Source: Trichuris trichiura (Eukaryota > Nematoda > Enoplea > Trichinellida > Trichuridae). Taken from it: a DNA stretch of 64,000 nucleotides. This document shows positions 12,777-25,397 of the stretch, piece by piece. Position 1 is the stretch's first letter. Each line of letters starts with the position of its first letter. Under the pieces are notes generated by a model. That model searched no databases. It was not told the origin of the DNA and saw nothing but the letters and a program-made list of their open reading frames with translations. The stretch is from the NCBI GenBank assembly GCA_037903355.1, contig JBAJFE010000023.1, forward strand, positions 2,046,001-2,110,000. Direction: 5' to 3'. The translations under genes and the position numbers were made by a program.

Positions 12777-15700
12777 TTATAAGGCAATAGTGAACGACTC
12801 ATCGTCGCTAGGCACCAAGGATCCCGTATCGTCGGATAAAGGAGATATTTGATCCGATGAAAAGCTTGTCGATTCAGGCACTGGCCGACGGCAAGCCTCG
12901 TCTGTAGCACTCTTGCGAGCAGCCAAAATGTTATTAAGCTCGTCGTCGCTCTTTGGAACAAACTTTAAAAACACGCGAACTGCTGAAAGTGCACAGAGAA
13001 AAAAAGGGAAACATTGCCTACATTTGTTGCACTTTTCCGAAGTAGCAGTTGGCTGTATAAACGACCACCCTCCGCGCGACCGCATGCCTCCTCCAACTGA
13101 GATTTGGTCATTGTTAGTACCTTCTCGCCGTCGTAGTCGCGCATAATGTTCACTGTTCTGCAAGTCAACACAAAATTCATATTAACATAGGGCGAAAAGA
13201 AAGCTTGTTCGTCAATGAACGACCTGCCGCTGAAACCTTTCGCTTGAAGCCAATCAGCAACATCTTGCTTTGTACTGATTCGGCTCAGCTCACAAATTTT
13301 TACCATCGGACACCGGCTGGACGGCTTCTGCTTCAATATGCCGCCTATCTGCGATTGCTTCAACGTTTGATGCAGCTCTTCGTTCAACATTCCTTTGCGG
13401 AACATAGCAAACATTAGATATTTTCGCAAAAAAACGGGAGCGGACTTAAAATTCAAACTTCTAGGACAACCTGCAAATCAGATTACGCGGTGTCCTACTG
13501 TCTCGCCTGCGCGCCGCAAAAGGCAACGAAAGCGACATGCAAAAGCGGATTGCATAAATAATACTAACTTCGGCTGTCCGTGTCGCCCATATTGGTTGAA
13601 GATTCATCCGTACTACTGATCGAGTGGTTTCTTGCGATGCTCGATTCGATCGTAGCACCATTGCTAAGTTTCTTACGAACCTCCGACTGAGCGTCCAATT
13701 TCGGAGGCAACGGAGGCGCCGGCGGAGGGACCGGAGGATCACAAGGAATCGGCGCCGACAAACCCACCAAACGACGCCTAATGGTACTGCATGTCGAGGC
13801 GTACGGATCGGGCGAAGAGGATGACGATTCTGAAAGGTTATGAATAAAAACGTTCTGTTGGCATTTTCTTCTCTCATAAACAATTGAATCATTGTTAGCG
13901 AGTAGCTGTTCTCCACGCAAATGGACATTCGGTAGATGGCGCTGCAGCGCGGCATATCTCTTTACGACGAAAGCAAGCGAAGCCCGAACTACCGCCGCCG
14001 CAAACACAGCAGCAGCGGAAAGTAACACGTTCTCTTTATTGAAAAAGCTCTGCTAAGAGGGTCAAAGGGAAGTAGGAGAAAAGAAGTGAATGAGAGAGAA
14101 AGAGAATACAGTGATGAGGGAGAAAAAAAACATGTGCTTTTCGAATTGAACAGAGATTGATTGAGGGACGACCGGCCGACGACGGGCAGCAATTGCTACA
14201 GCAAAAGTAGGCTATGCTTAAGTAGCAATATAACCATTCAACCGTGAATGTATCCACAAAAGTATCGAAAACGACGACGACGACGACGACGGCAACGGGT
14301 GGGCGAAAAAAGGAAACGCACAATTTGACAGTCACGTAAGTGAGAGAGAGGGAGTGAAAGAGAGCGCATACGAGTCCGGTCGGAAAGAGGTGACATTGTA
14401 AGTAGGTGAGAATATTGCCGAGTTTTGGGTCGCGTAATTTCAAAAGAAAGAAAAAAACAAGTACAAAAAAAGAAACTAATAAAACGGTAAGTAACCTCGG
14501 CTGTCCGTTAGTACATATAATCGCAAACAGGGTCGAGCCGGCGGCGGCAGCGTCGCGCGGTTCGCATGCTTTCGTCGCTACTGACCGAATTATGCTATAC
14601 ACGCGCGCACATAGGCGCGCAACAACAATGCTGTCCAATCACCGACGGAAAGACAAAAAAAGAATGTTAATTCAAAAATTGGGTTTTGCATCGCGCGACT
14701 GGAAGCTCTCATGCAACATAACACAGGGAAGAGAGAGGATCAAATTAAGTTCTAAAAAAGAAAAACAATCAAACAGCACCACTACCCATCCGTCTCATTA
14801 ATACAGACAAAAAGGACGCTAACAAAGGGAAAGAAAATTGTTAAGTGACGTCTGCCATAATTGAGAGCAACTTTTGGGAAAGAGGGGACGGAAAAAAAAT
14901 AAAACCGCGATTAACGTCAGTCCGCCTGGCATAATGGTTGTTAAGAGAGCGCTCTGCGAATAAGTATAGAGCCATACAAACTAAGTAATAGCTCGAATGG
15001 ACACAGGAAGCGATGAACTTTTTTCTCGGCCGTACGGCCTCGTCAGAAGTAGCGAAATTCACCTAGTTTGCCTCGACGCTGCCGCACCGCGTCCGGTGTG
15101 TCCCCATTGGTTGATGCTGCAATTCCAGGAGAGAAAGGAGTCCTCGGTGAATTGTTCGCTTTGCAAGTAGAGTCCAACTCTGCCGTTGCCGCGTGAGAAG
15201 GATACGAGCCAGCCGATGGCCCAAAGGTCGACGTCCCCGTAGGCGCCCTGACGAACAAAGGTTCGTCGACTGATCGGCTACGGTGTTGCTGCTGCTGCTG
15301 CTGCGGAGTTCCATCGACCACAGTGAGAATCGTATGAGGCACAAAACCCTCATTTCCAAAGGCATCTCGGCATTGCCACCAATTCTTACGATCATTCAAT
15401 ACCTAAAACCTCAAAACTTTATTACGTACACACGAACAAAATATTGCAAGCTTGACTTGCCTCTAAAAATTCGCCTTTTCGAACGGACAATTCCTTGGCA
15501 TTCTGACCCGGCCGTTCGTAAGTGACCTGCGCTGCTTTGGCGCCTTTGAAACGCAATTCTTCAAAAAATGACATTTGCTGAGCATTCTCATCCGGTACAA
15601 CACCGCGACGTAGATCGGCATCCCGCGGCATACTGAAAAAAAAAATTGATAAACAATTTAAAAAATAGGCTAAGCAATGGGTGCGCATACTCTTTGTATA

Positions 15701-18093
15701 GCTCAGGTCGAGATCTGGATAATGTTGCAGACGAGTAAACGCCATTCGGTGGTGGTGGCGGCGGAGGGCGCGCTATACGTTCCGATATGACGGATCGTTG
15801 TTCCTGCTCTTCGTAGAATTGGCGCTTCTCTTCCAAAAGACGACGTCGCTCCTGTTCGAGCGCTCGCTTTTCGTGCATTATACGCCTCTCCTCCTCTTGC
15901 AATCTTTCTTTGGCGAGATCCAATCGCTCTCGTTCCAAAGAGACTCGATTCAATTCGCCGGACAATTGCATGTCAACCAAATTTTGACTTCGACGAAGCG
16001 TACTTGCCCCTCCGTCGTAGTATGGCACGTATCCGTCGGCAAAAGTGGGAGTATAGGAGCCAGGCGGCGGTCCACGCCATTCGTCCCTGAAAAAATAAGC
16101 CCCATTGTACAAACGTTAAGGTCGCATCACGCTATGGCAAAGAAGACAAACAGGACGAAGCGTACGCGGTCATTCTCCAACTTTCCCCAAGAGAAGCCCA
16201 TATTTCCGACTCTTTGCTAGTCAAGCAGTTGAGTAGCAACGCCTTTGCGGCTCGAGTGATCAACGGCGAGACAACTTGAGGCGCAATACTGCGCCCAAAG
16301 GCCCACTGGCAGGCGTCCACGATTATCGCCAAAGGAGTGAACAAGAAATGGAGCAATTCGGGCGCGTTCGGTTCGTGAATGTGATTTTTCAATTTGGCAA
16401 GCAAATTGAAGCACAATTTGAACTTTTGCAGAATATCAAAAAATTCAAGCTCCGTCGGCAATTGGGCTCGCAGCAGCAGTATACCGTCGCCCGGATGACG
16501 TTGCATTTGTTGCCGACTTTTTGAAGACTTGGACATCATTGCTCGTCTCTGCTGCTGAAGCGCCTCCAATTCGCGCTGGGCAATAGCCGCCGACTGTATA
16601 CGAGCTACAAAGCGCTCTATGTCGTCGAAACACCGGTTCAGCGTATTCTGAAATTCCATCCTTTTCGTCGGGCACAAGCAGTGATCGCTGTCAACTAACC
16701 ACGTCTCTTTCGAAAAATTCCACCGACGACTCGGAGAAAGTCGACTTCTGGTCAATGTCGCGATAAGCGGACGAGTTCATGCGTCCATTTTCGGCGGTAA
16801 TGCGAGGTTGATAACTTCTACTATAACCATGACCGTATCCGTCGACAACTTGCGATGTTGTCATACCACCAACGCCGCTGCCGCCACTTCTTCTGCCTCT
16901 ATAACATAGCACAAGGCTATAAAGGTTGGTCAGAAAGAGTATGACGATTCCTACGGTGGAACGGCTTTGAAGCGACCGCGTAGATATTGCTTTATGTCAT
17001 CGGCCAATTGGCTCGCCTGAAAAGTTTTAACCGGTTGAAGTTGACTTCAGGGAGGTATCATTAGCGAGAAACAAGAACAAAATGGCGCCAAAATGCCGGC
17101 GTCAAATTAGGGACGACGGATGGCAAAAAAGTTAACCGTTTCTTCAATGACCGCCAATAGGAGGACAACAACGAGATTCTTCCGGTTTTCAGCAACGGTA
17201 GCGCCCGCTGCGCTGGTGGGGCACCTGTACGCTGGCCGGTCGTTTAGACAAATATTAGAACGTCGTCGAACGACCGGCAAACAGCAAGCTCGCTCGCTCA
17301 GCGCAGCAGCGGACAACTAAAGTGACCTTTGGCCACTCTTTAAACAGGTCACTATAGCGTAGTGTCCATTCTTCAAACGACCACGTGGACAAAGGAAAAA
17401 ATAAGGTCGCAACTGAAGGAAAGGAAAAACCATTTCTGGTCGAACTGAGATTGATTGATCGACACTTTGCCAAAGCAGAGTGTGCGCGCGCGTCAGTTGA
17501 GAGCAAAACAACAAAGGATTTTAAAGCAGGTACATATATATATATATATATGTAAATTAGTGGTGGATCAAGTCGACGCGAAAGAAAAGTTGGAAAGCGA
17601 CAGCTTACCGAAACTTGAACGCACTGGAAAATGTGCATTTCCGTTGGCGCGGAGCTCTTCTTGTTTTTGCCTTCGTTGACAACGAAGACAAGCAAGTTGT
17701 TGTACAAATCGCGCGGATCGGTTGACAGGTGCGCGGTAGGATCGGAGACCAAATCCAATGGAAAATTTTCCACCGCCTCCTGCAAAGCGTATACAGACAA
17801 TATTTGACGATGAACAACCAAAGTTGGCTATATATATCTACTCCGTTCTCGTCTTCGACAACCAACGCCGTTGGAAGCAAACGTAAAATCATTCTTTGAG
17901 CCCATATCGCCGACGAGCGTTCCATCTGCTTCAATTTTCGAATACCGTCGCTTGGCCATTGCAGACCTGACAATGATGACTAATTAATGAAGCGACATTT
18001 TTCTTAAAAGGTTTTTGTCACCGAATTGAGGGCCCACGCCAAAAGTTGCTAGATGTTCTACCAAATAACTCGGACATTCCTCCAATGCGTAAC
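12777..18093 (-). CDS. EPS8: EPS8 actin capping/bundling and signalling adaptor (5' end missing)
   Basis: Thirteen exons are recognisable: 18093-18022, 17966-17842, 17779-17609, 17016-16955, 16898-16700, 16647-16166, 16086-15691, 15632-15461, 15402-15063, 13829-13569, 13392-13224, 13157-13022 (or 13033), and 12962 (or 12982) to 12777. The phases are continuous over about 923 residues. EPS8 links receptor signalling to actin. The order seen is: a PTB domain (YLVEHLATFG, DGIRKLKQ, AVENFPLDLV, HIFQCVQ); the central helical region (DIERFVARIQ, FKLCFNLLAKLKNHI, ELLHFLFTPL, EIWASLGESW); an unusually long charged coiled coil rich in Glu/Arg; a polyproline run (ARPPPPPPPNG); an SH3 domain (AKELSVRKGEFLE plus DRKNWWQCRDAFGNEGFVP); a second proline segment; and the C-terminal actin-binding SAM-like domain (DVADWLQAKGFSG to GGRLYSQLLLRKS). 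The first visible exon starts with one base owed by an upstream exon I could not find. The SH3 intron 15460-15403 begins with GC. The junction of the last two exons has two phase-compatible solutions. Confidence 0.92.
14271..14292. repeat. (ACG)n microsatellite in an EPS8 intron
   Basis: About seven ACG/GAC units in the 1.23 kb intron 15062-13830. Confidence 0.8.
17534..17551. repeat. (AT)9 microsatellite in an EPS8 intron
   Basis: An uninterrupted AT dinucleotide run within the intron 17608-17017. Confidence 0.85.
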
Positions 18094-21000
18094 CTAAAAG
18101 AAAAATGGATTATTGCAAAGAAAACGTATACAATTGAGCTGCTAGGCTATTTTGCTGTAATACAATCTTTCCTACGTACGCTTGAGAGCCATTTATACCA
18201 AAAAATCTCGTCTTGGGCTTGTAAAATTTTGTCGCCAAAAAAGGCAAACGGATTCTTGCTCTACAACGACTGCCGTTGCATTTGTCAACTGTGGGAAATA
18301 CTGTAGCCAATACGTACGAAGCATTGGCTAACTTTGACACGTCATTTAGAAATAAAATCCCACTTTGGTTCAAAATCGGAATGACTAACGGAAGGCAATT
18401 ACTACTATTTGAACAATTCGGTACGCAGCTGCTTTTCAACAGCTCATTACTTCCGAAAGTACAGTAGACAAAGCGTCATCGAATAAGCAAAATTAATTCA
18501 TCATCAATGTTACAAACAGCAACCGATGCGGCGAACATAAACTTCAAATTATGATTTATCGTCGTGCCTACATTCAAATTGAAAATAGAACTTCTTGCGA
18601 CGCGTGCTTACGTCTTCATCAACATATATGGTCGGTTTATTAGTAATGACACATTTTAATAAATGAAGCTTCCAGAGTGAATTTTGTCCCGTTTGGACGT
18701 TGAGGCGGTGTTATGAACGGTTCTGTTTAATGAATTTGCTTCAAAACAGCCAAATAAATCTCAATGGACACTTAAAAAAGTTCGGCAGTTGCATATGGCA
18801 GACGATAATGCGAGCAATGCCGAACGTAAACAAGTTATTTCGCTGAACGATTACGATCCATTGAAGATGGAAACTTGAGGACGCGTTCTGTTCGGAAAAT
18901 ACAGACGGGGAAGGAAAGGCTTAGAATAACTGCTGCCGGTTTCATTTATGGCTTCATTACGGCAGCATCAAAGGCAAGTTCGGCTGAAATTACTTGGGGA
19001 AACACAGTTCAATTGACGCAGCGGTCGTTGGACAACAATTCAACTAAAGTTATCAACAACGACAGCTGGAATGACGGAATGGGTGAAATCGTTTAACCCA
19101 ATATTTACGAATGAACATTCCCCCGATTACGCGCGCCAATGGGCGGCAGAAGTTGAACTGTCTACGAGCTAAGAGAAACATTCCACCAAACAGCTTTCGA
19201 AAACAACAAAACAACATTACTCATACCAGTTAGTCGACAAGAAAACCGCGGTGCAAAGGAAGCTTTGAAAAGCGAATGTTCGGGGCAAACTGAAAAGGAC
19301 GACGAGAGTATCGTCGGTTAAATTGCTTAAGATGAATATGCTGTCAAGCTGAAAAGTAGACTCTATATTAGTGATATCATTTCCCTGCATAGTTAACCAG
19401 AAAAAAGCCCTACATAAAAGGCTAAGAAACGGACAGCGGAAAAAATAAACTAAAACAACAACAGCAAGCGTTACTTTGTATGCCAATTTCTACCTGCTGA
19501 CATATGGATAGCCTTCAGCGTACAAGAACAAGTTCAGTTTGAGAACACAGTTGTACGCCGAAGAGCTCGCACGTTTAGGAAGACGAGGGAACTAACAAAA
19601 AAAAACTAAACCATCAATTAAGGTTGTCCCTAACGCACGCGAAAACAAATTAACCAATGTTCGGAGGTAGAATAAAAACCCTTTGGCATCATGACAGAGC
19701 TTTAACTCATTTCTGGAGTTGATAATTGCAAAATGCCGACAGTCCGAACCGGGACCAACCGCAGCCCGGTTTGACAAGTTCACTTCGCCGCCCTACGCTA
19801 GTATTCAAAATGAGACCGCGCCTAGCCGGCTCCAAAAAAAGGGAATCTAAAACACCCCAGCGAAAGCAGACTTAACGAACGAAATTTGCATCACCAAGGA
19901 ATTGCGCGCGGACATTTTAAAACGGGATAAAAAGTTGAATTTGAAAAAATCTTATGTACAGTATACTTTTTTCTAAAAATAAATGATTTTCAGGTCATAA
20001 CAATGAGCAACCAACTTCAGGCAAGCCCGAGAGGAGACTGGCAGCGGCAAACTAGCTCCCGTACGCAGAAGTTGACGCTACTTAGCAGGTCACCGATTGG
20101 TCTCCAAATGCCCCCTCTCTGTAACGACGAAACGCGATACGACCTCGTTGAAGAGAGCTTGAAGAGCGTAAGCAAGCAAAGGGAAAAGTCTTACTTTTGT
20201 CCATTTTCCCATGCGAAGACGTGGCCACATTTACGGTGGAGGCGGGCATCAGCTTAATGCGGCAGGAACGTTGCCACTGTGGCCCAATCGAAAGGCCTCA
20301 GCAACGCTTTCTCTCTTTTCACTAAAGAAAATGACTGCGCTGAAAGACAAACGTTGAAACGTAGCCAAGAAAACTAGACGCGCCGAAATAATGAACATTA
20401 GCAAACCTGCTCGACTCGCCTACAACATGATAAAAGAAAAAAAATGCAAGACGACCAATTATAAATGCATTATACTCTCATTGGCGACGGTCACCGGGAA
20501 CAACAATTGCGCTAAAAAAACGGCTGTTTAAAAAAAACTTCACAAAGAAAATTTGGTGTTAAATTGAAATATCAAAGCCTAATGAAAGGCGCAGTTGCCG
20601 GAAAGATGGTAAAGATGCTTGGACCACAATGAAGAGTTTCGGAAGTACGGTATTCGCAGTTTGAGTCGATGAAAATTCAAAGACTTGATCTGCTAACAAT
20701 AAATACGACCGGTTTGGGCAGGTATAATCTAGTTGAGTGGTGAAACGGAAACAAACGAAGAAGACGACTAGCCGAACAGAGACAGAGAGCGAGAGAGAGA
20801 GAGAGACAGGAGGTCAAGAACGAGCATTCCACAAGCATAGCTTCGCCAAGCAGGCAAATAAAACAAAAAGTTCAGCGGACCACCGGCAGCCAACCAAAAG
20901 AACAAAGTCGAAACAACGAATCAAAGCTAAAAGCCAACCGCCCGACCAACTTTGGCTAAAGTGTAATTAGCAATCGATTGTACAATAATGGCAACGTACC

Positions 21001-23769
21001 ACTTCATCTGCCAACTATGTTCGGTACGCGGCACACGAGCGCACACGGAGATATTTTGCAAACGCGACCGAAAGAAAGATAAACAATATGGCGCTGTCAA
21101 ACTCTTCTTGGAGCGGTTTTACCGGACTAAGACGTTTTGGGCAGTCAGACAGTGCCTACTCAATTAGTCACCTCGTCAACAGGTGTCAAGCAACAAATGC
21201 GAAATGGCAAGATAGTTGCTCACTGGGTGCGACGACGACAGCAGGCAAACAAAGTCTGCAATGAAAATGAACGAACAATCGCTGGACCAAACCGTCCCCA
21301 TCATGCGCAAACGTTCGCCAGAAAGTAGCGCATAATAGTACAGTATACAAGTGTAATGTTTATGTTCCACTTTAAGCGAATGGACGGCATGCACTTACGC
21401 CCAAGCAAGTTCGTCCGTAAGATTTGGCCGCCTAAACGAAATCGTTTGCAAAAAAAAGCATAGCCAAGCAGACTAGTCGCTGAAAGAATTTTCGACTTGA
21501 ATGAAATCGAAGCGACAGACAGCCGACGACAGGCAAACTGCGTTGCTAACATGCCAGCGGTGGAAGACTTTCGAATGGCACAAAGGTTCAAGAAGCAATT
21601 AACGAGTCGACAATTTCGCAAAGCCCGCGAGCGGAAAGAGTGCAAAGTGACAAAACAAAGCTGTAAAGTGCTAAACAAACTTCCGACCAACGATCGAAAG
21701 CCCTTGTGGCAGAAATAGCCATTGCGACGAGCCAATCAAAACGCGCCCGCTTGAAATTCAAGACGTGCCCGTAGAAGGAAATGCGATGCCGCATTGGAGC
21801 AAAAGTGGAACAGCTCTTCCCGCCGCCGCCGATGCACCTACATGGTGAAAACTAGATCCCCGTGCGGCTTGCAGCCCAAAAATCAATCACCAACCGTCGG
21901 CACACAGCTAATGAATTTGCAAAAGCCAATCCCAGCGATCAAAATTCCATTGAACCTAACGAAATCGCCGCCCAAATGAAAGGCAAAAAAAATAAATTCC
22001 TTACCTAAACGAATATGCAAATTCGCAAACGTGCATGCGTGACGTCACAACAATTATCAGTACATGATTAAGAGGAAGAAGAGAAGCAACACCAAAACAA
22101 GCAATGCTTTCGAGGCCTCTAACTCTTATTTTGTGCTACTATTCGATGGGAAATTATGATCACATTTACGGACAGTATTATGTCAGCGAGAACCTAAACT
22201 TGATGCTATAATCAACGCGCCTTGCGGAATTAATTTACATTCACCCTGAGAATACAACCAAAGGCTTAATTTTCAGCACTGTACTTCGCTGTAACCTACT
22301 GTTAATTGTACGACTGTACAATTATCATTTATGGAAGAACATGGGTGAACAAATATTTAAAATTATTAAAATTTTAACCCGCCAATAATGACGACATCTT
22401 CAGGCAATTAATCATTACATGAAGACCTACGCATTAACGTTCTATAATTCTATCACGTCCGCTCAACCGGCATATGCTATGCAAATGCTTTGCAACGGCG
22501 AGAAATTATCATACCGTACGTAAATAGTATACAGAAAAACCATTCGAAAAGGATAAGTAACTTCAAAAAAGTGTAATACAATAATAGAGCAAAGAGATGT
22601 TTCACCAAAAGTGCTCAGAGCAGCGGAAACGAAAACATTCAAATTCAAATTCGACCTTTGAAACAGGAGAAAATACTGCGCGCCTATTCCATTACGGCCA
22701 TTCGGGTCAAGGACGAAATTTAGACGTCTTATTGTCGATGCGCAGGAACAGGTCGACCGACCCATTTCAGTCGGACTTATCAGCCAACGAGGACGGACAA
22801 AAATAAAGCCTACGCTTCAATTAAATGGCTAAAATATTAGACAATAACGCTAAGTTGATGCCAAGAAAAAATGACAAAGGAAGACATTCAAATAAAATTT
22901 GCATAAAGCCAACCGTTAGCGACTGGAATTTTCGTACGCGAATTCATAAAAACTTATCGAAAAGTACATACTGTGCGCCCAAGAAAGTTATACTCGTCTA
23001 CATTTGAGCATTAAGTCGTCGAACTGCTGGCAAAAGAATTTAAAGCGGACACACATCGCAAGGTCAAAACACTTTAGCGCGATTTCATACAGCGAAACAA
23101 CATTGCTTCTAAGCCCTCAGGAATTCTTTACGTCGCTTGAAAGCTCGTCAAAAAGCAGGAAAGCAATTCAGCTCTGGCAAGCGATCGTTCCTGTTGCCGC
23201 CTATACTTTTGAATCGATTATCAACTACTCATTGAACAAAATGCTTTGCCAAACGACAACCTATCAAAGCGTGCTAGAAGAATTGGCGCAAAAAAAAATT
23301 ATTACCTTCGCCGCGCGGTTGTTGTTGTTGTAGTATATTCCTACACTCCGTAGCAAACGTTTGCTGCCGTTCTTCTCCAATTGGCGGCGGGACGTTAAAA
23401 AAGTAGTCACTTTTGCTGTGAGCATTGAAAATAGCCAAGAAAAAAAAATTTGCTGCAATTTCGAAGCTAGCTGCGTCGCAGGATTTCCAGGCAATTTAAT
23501 ACAGTAAGATTCAAACCTGAAATTTTTAATCTGCATACTGTATCTTGACTCATTCGAAGTTGCGCTTAATCGTTCTCGCCTGGTTTGGCCACTCTTTTAA
23601 GGTGGAAATGTTTGTTTAACGAATAGGCCGCTTTATCGTTCGTTGCGCGTTGGTGATACATTTGTCACGCTCGACGGTCAATCTAGCCGGTGGTTCACCG
23701 CTGCTGTCACACTGTTGCTTACCTCTTCGCATTCTTGTCTCTTTCTCAGGAGCAATACAGTGTTCAATT
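18094..23769. other. 5.7 kb region upstream of EPS8 and CAPZA
   Basis: No exon could be assigned. EPS8 (-) must have at least one more 5' exon encoding its N-terminus, so much of this stretch is probably the first intron or promoter of EPS8; the right end is the CAPZA upstream region. It holds a GA microsatellite at 20791-20806, one TGACGTCA at 22040-22047 and several TACTGTA/TACAGTA words. The open frames here are short and show no recognisable domain. Confidence 0.5.
20791..20806. repeat. (GA)8 microsatellite
   Basis: An uninterrupted GA run with further GA-rich sequence on both sides (20775-20810). Confidence 0.8.
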
Positions 23770-25019
23770 ATGCCGTCCGAGGCGAACGAAGCGACTCTGT
23801 CTCCAAGGGTAAATTTTTTTTGTCACTTCAATGCTGCTCTTTCGTTACACGCAGCAGTTCGTTTACTTTCCGTTCAGACTGAGATTGCGGGCACTTTAAT
23901 TCGCAAGGCGCCTCCCGGTCAAATTAAAGAAGTTTACTACGGTAGCTTTTTGCCGCTGTTCAACTAAACGCTTGTAGAGATGTTCTTCTTTTCCTGCAGA
24001 CGTACGTTCGTTGCTCAAGAATGACGAGTCTCTGAAAAAGGTCGCCGCGGATGCGTTCGCTTATCACAATAAGAAGCACTTCTTTCCCGTCGCTATAGAA
24101 GGCGTAGAAAAGCCGGTTTGTCCCACTGAATACCATTCTTCCTTAGAGAGGGCTATTTGACAGAGTTGCTTAATATTCAGGCGCACGTCACTCCTTACAA
24201 TGAGATTGAGGCGAGCAGGTTTTACCATCCAAGAAATAGGATGTCGTTCCGTTTTGATCATATGCAATTCGAGTCGACCGATTGGTCACCCTATTCGGAC
24301 GCCAACATTGACCAATTGGAACCAAAACGTTCCGCTCTGGAGGCGGTCATTGACGCCTACATTGAAGCCCATTTCAAGCAAGGTTCCGCGAACGTCTATG
24401 GCCTTCGGTCAACAGACGGAAAGGAAGAATTCGTTGTTTGTATTGTCAATAACCGTTACCAGCCGAAAAATTTTTGGTAAGCAAAAAGATTAGCGAACAA
24501 ACAATGCCTTCTATCGAATAGTAGTTATCATTAGGAATGGCCATTGGAAATCTCGATGGACCGTCAGAATAGAGAGTAGCCACCAAGCAAAAATTGTTGG
24601 CAAAATCAAAGTGATAGTACACTACTTCGAGGACGGCAATGTACAACTTGTTAATTCAAAACCAATTGAACGGTCGCTCTCCTTTACGGTTGCCACCATT
24701 GATAATCTTTTGCCAATCGTTACGTTCAATTCATTGCCATTTTAGAATGACGTCAACTTGTGGCAAACCGTTGTAAAAATAATTGGCGAAGAAGAAAGCA
24801 ATTGTCAGGTACAACAACAATTTTTGCATTGCTTAATTTTGACCACCGCAATAATGCTAATTGGCGGCACTTTTGCAGAAGGCCATTGGCGATTCGTGCC
24901 ATCGTTTGGGCGATTCAATATTCAGAGGTCTTAGAAGGCAGTTGCCCGTTACGCGTAGCAAAATTGACTGGCCTAAGTTGATAAACTACAAAGTGGGCAC
25001 GGAACTTAAGCCTCAATAA
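23770..25019 (+). CDS. CAPZA: F-actin capping protein alpha subunit
   Basis: Seven exons (23770-23808, 23878-23941, 24000-24115, 24181-24476, 24535-24688, 24746-24808, 24879-25019) join in phase to 290 residues; human CAPZA1 has 286. The alpha/beta capping-protein dimer binds barbed ends of actin filaments and blocks growth; it is also part of dynactin. Family blocks are IRKAPPGQIKEVYYDVR, SRFYHPRNRMSFRFDHM, VVCIVNNRYQPKNFWNGHW, VHYFEDGNVQLV and, at the C-terminus, LRRQLPVTRSKIDWPKLINY, the amphipathic actin-binding end. The donor after 24115 is GTTTGT; it is favoured over a nearby GTAGAA because it keeps the human spacing. The last exon ends 379 bp from the BRPF stop, tail to tail. DCTN4, another dynactin-linked gene, lies nearby; no functional clustering is implied. 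Confidence 0.95.
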
Positions 25020-25397
25020 CCCTTTGCTGCCACCATCGCCGCACCGCATATCACCGCCGCTGCCGCCATTTGGGTGGCAGTCAACTTCTTGCAAAAACAT
25101 TTCCTCTATACTTCGTTCGCTTATATATAAGCGCTGCTACGTTCAGTATTATTATGAGGTAAGCCGGAAAGTGTCTCAAATGTCTTTCACATTTAAAAAA
25201 AACAATGCAAACGCGACGCAATTAAAGTGCCAGCGCACCTGCCTTCTCTTCTTATGTGTCTACAGTGAATGGACTGAACGATTTCTTTTACGCTCCTTCA
25301 ATGATTTTCGGTAAAGCTTCACCCGTAATAAGACATCTAGAAGAAAAAGTAAAGGCTCACGTACTATCGCGTCTACATCATTAGTGCTTCAAGCGGC
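25020..25397. other. Convergent gap between CAPZA and BRPF
   Basis: 378 bp shared by the 3' untranslated regions of both genes. No exon is seen. Confidence 0.5.

Noticed and set aside
13461..13955. A 164-codon minus-strand frame, arginine-rich
   Set aside because: It is a frame-shifted shadow of the proline/serine-rich EPS8 exon 13829-13569.
17107..17316. A minus-strand frame inside EPS8 considered as an extra exon
   Set aside because: Splicing directly from 17609 to 17016 keeps phase and restores the family sequence (FQCVQVS then ASQLADDI), so the frame falls in an intron.
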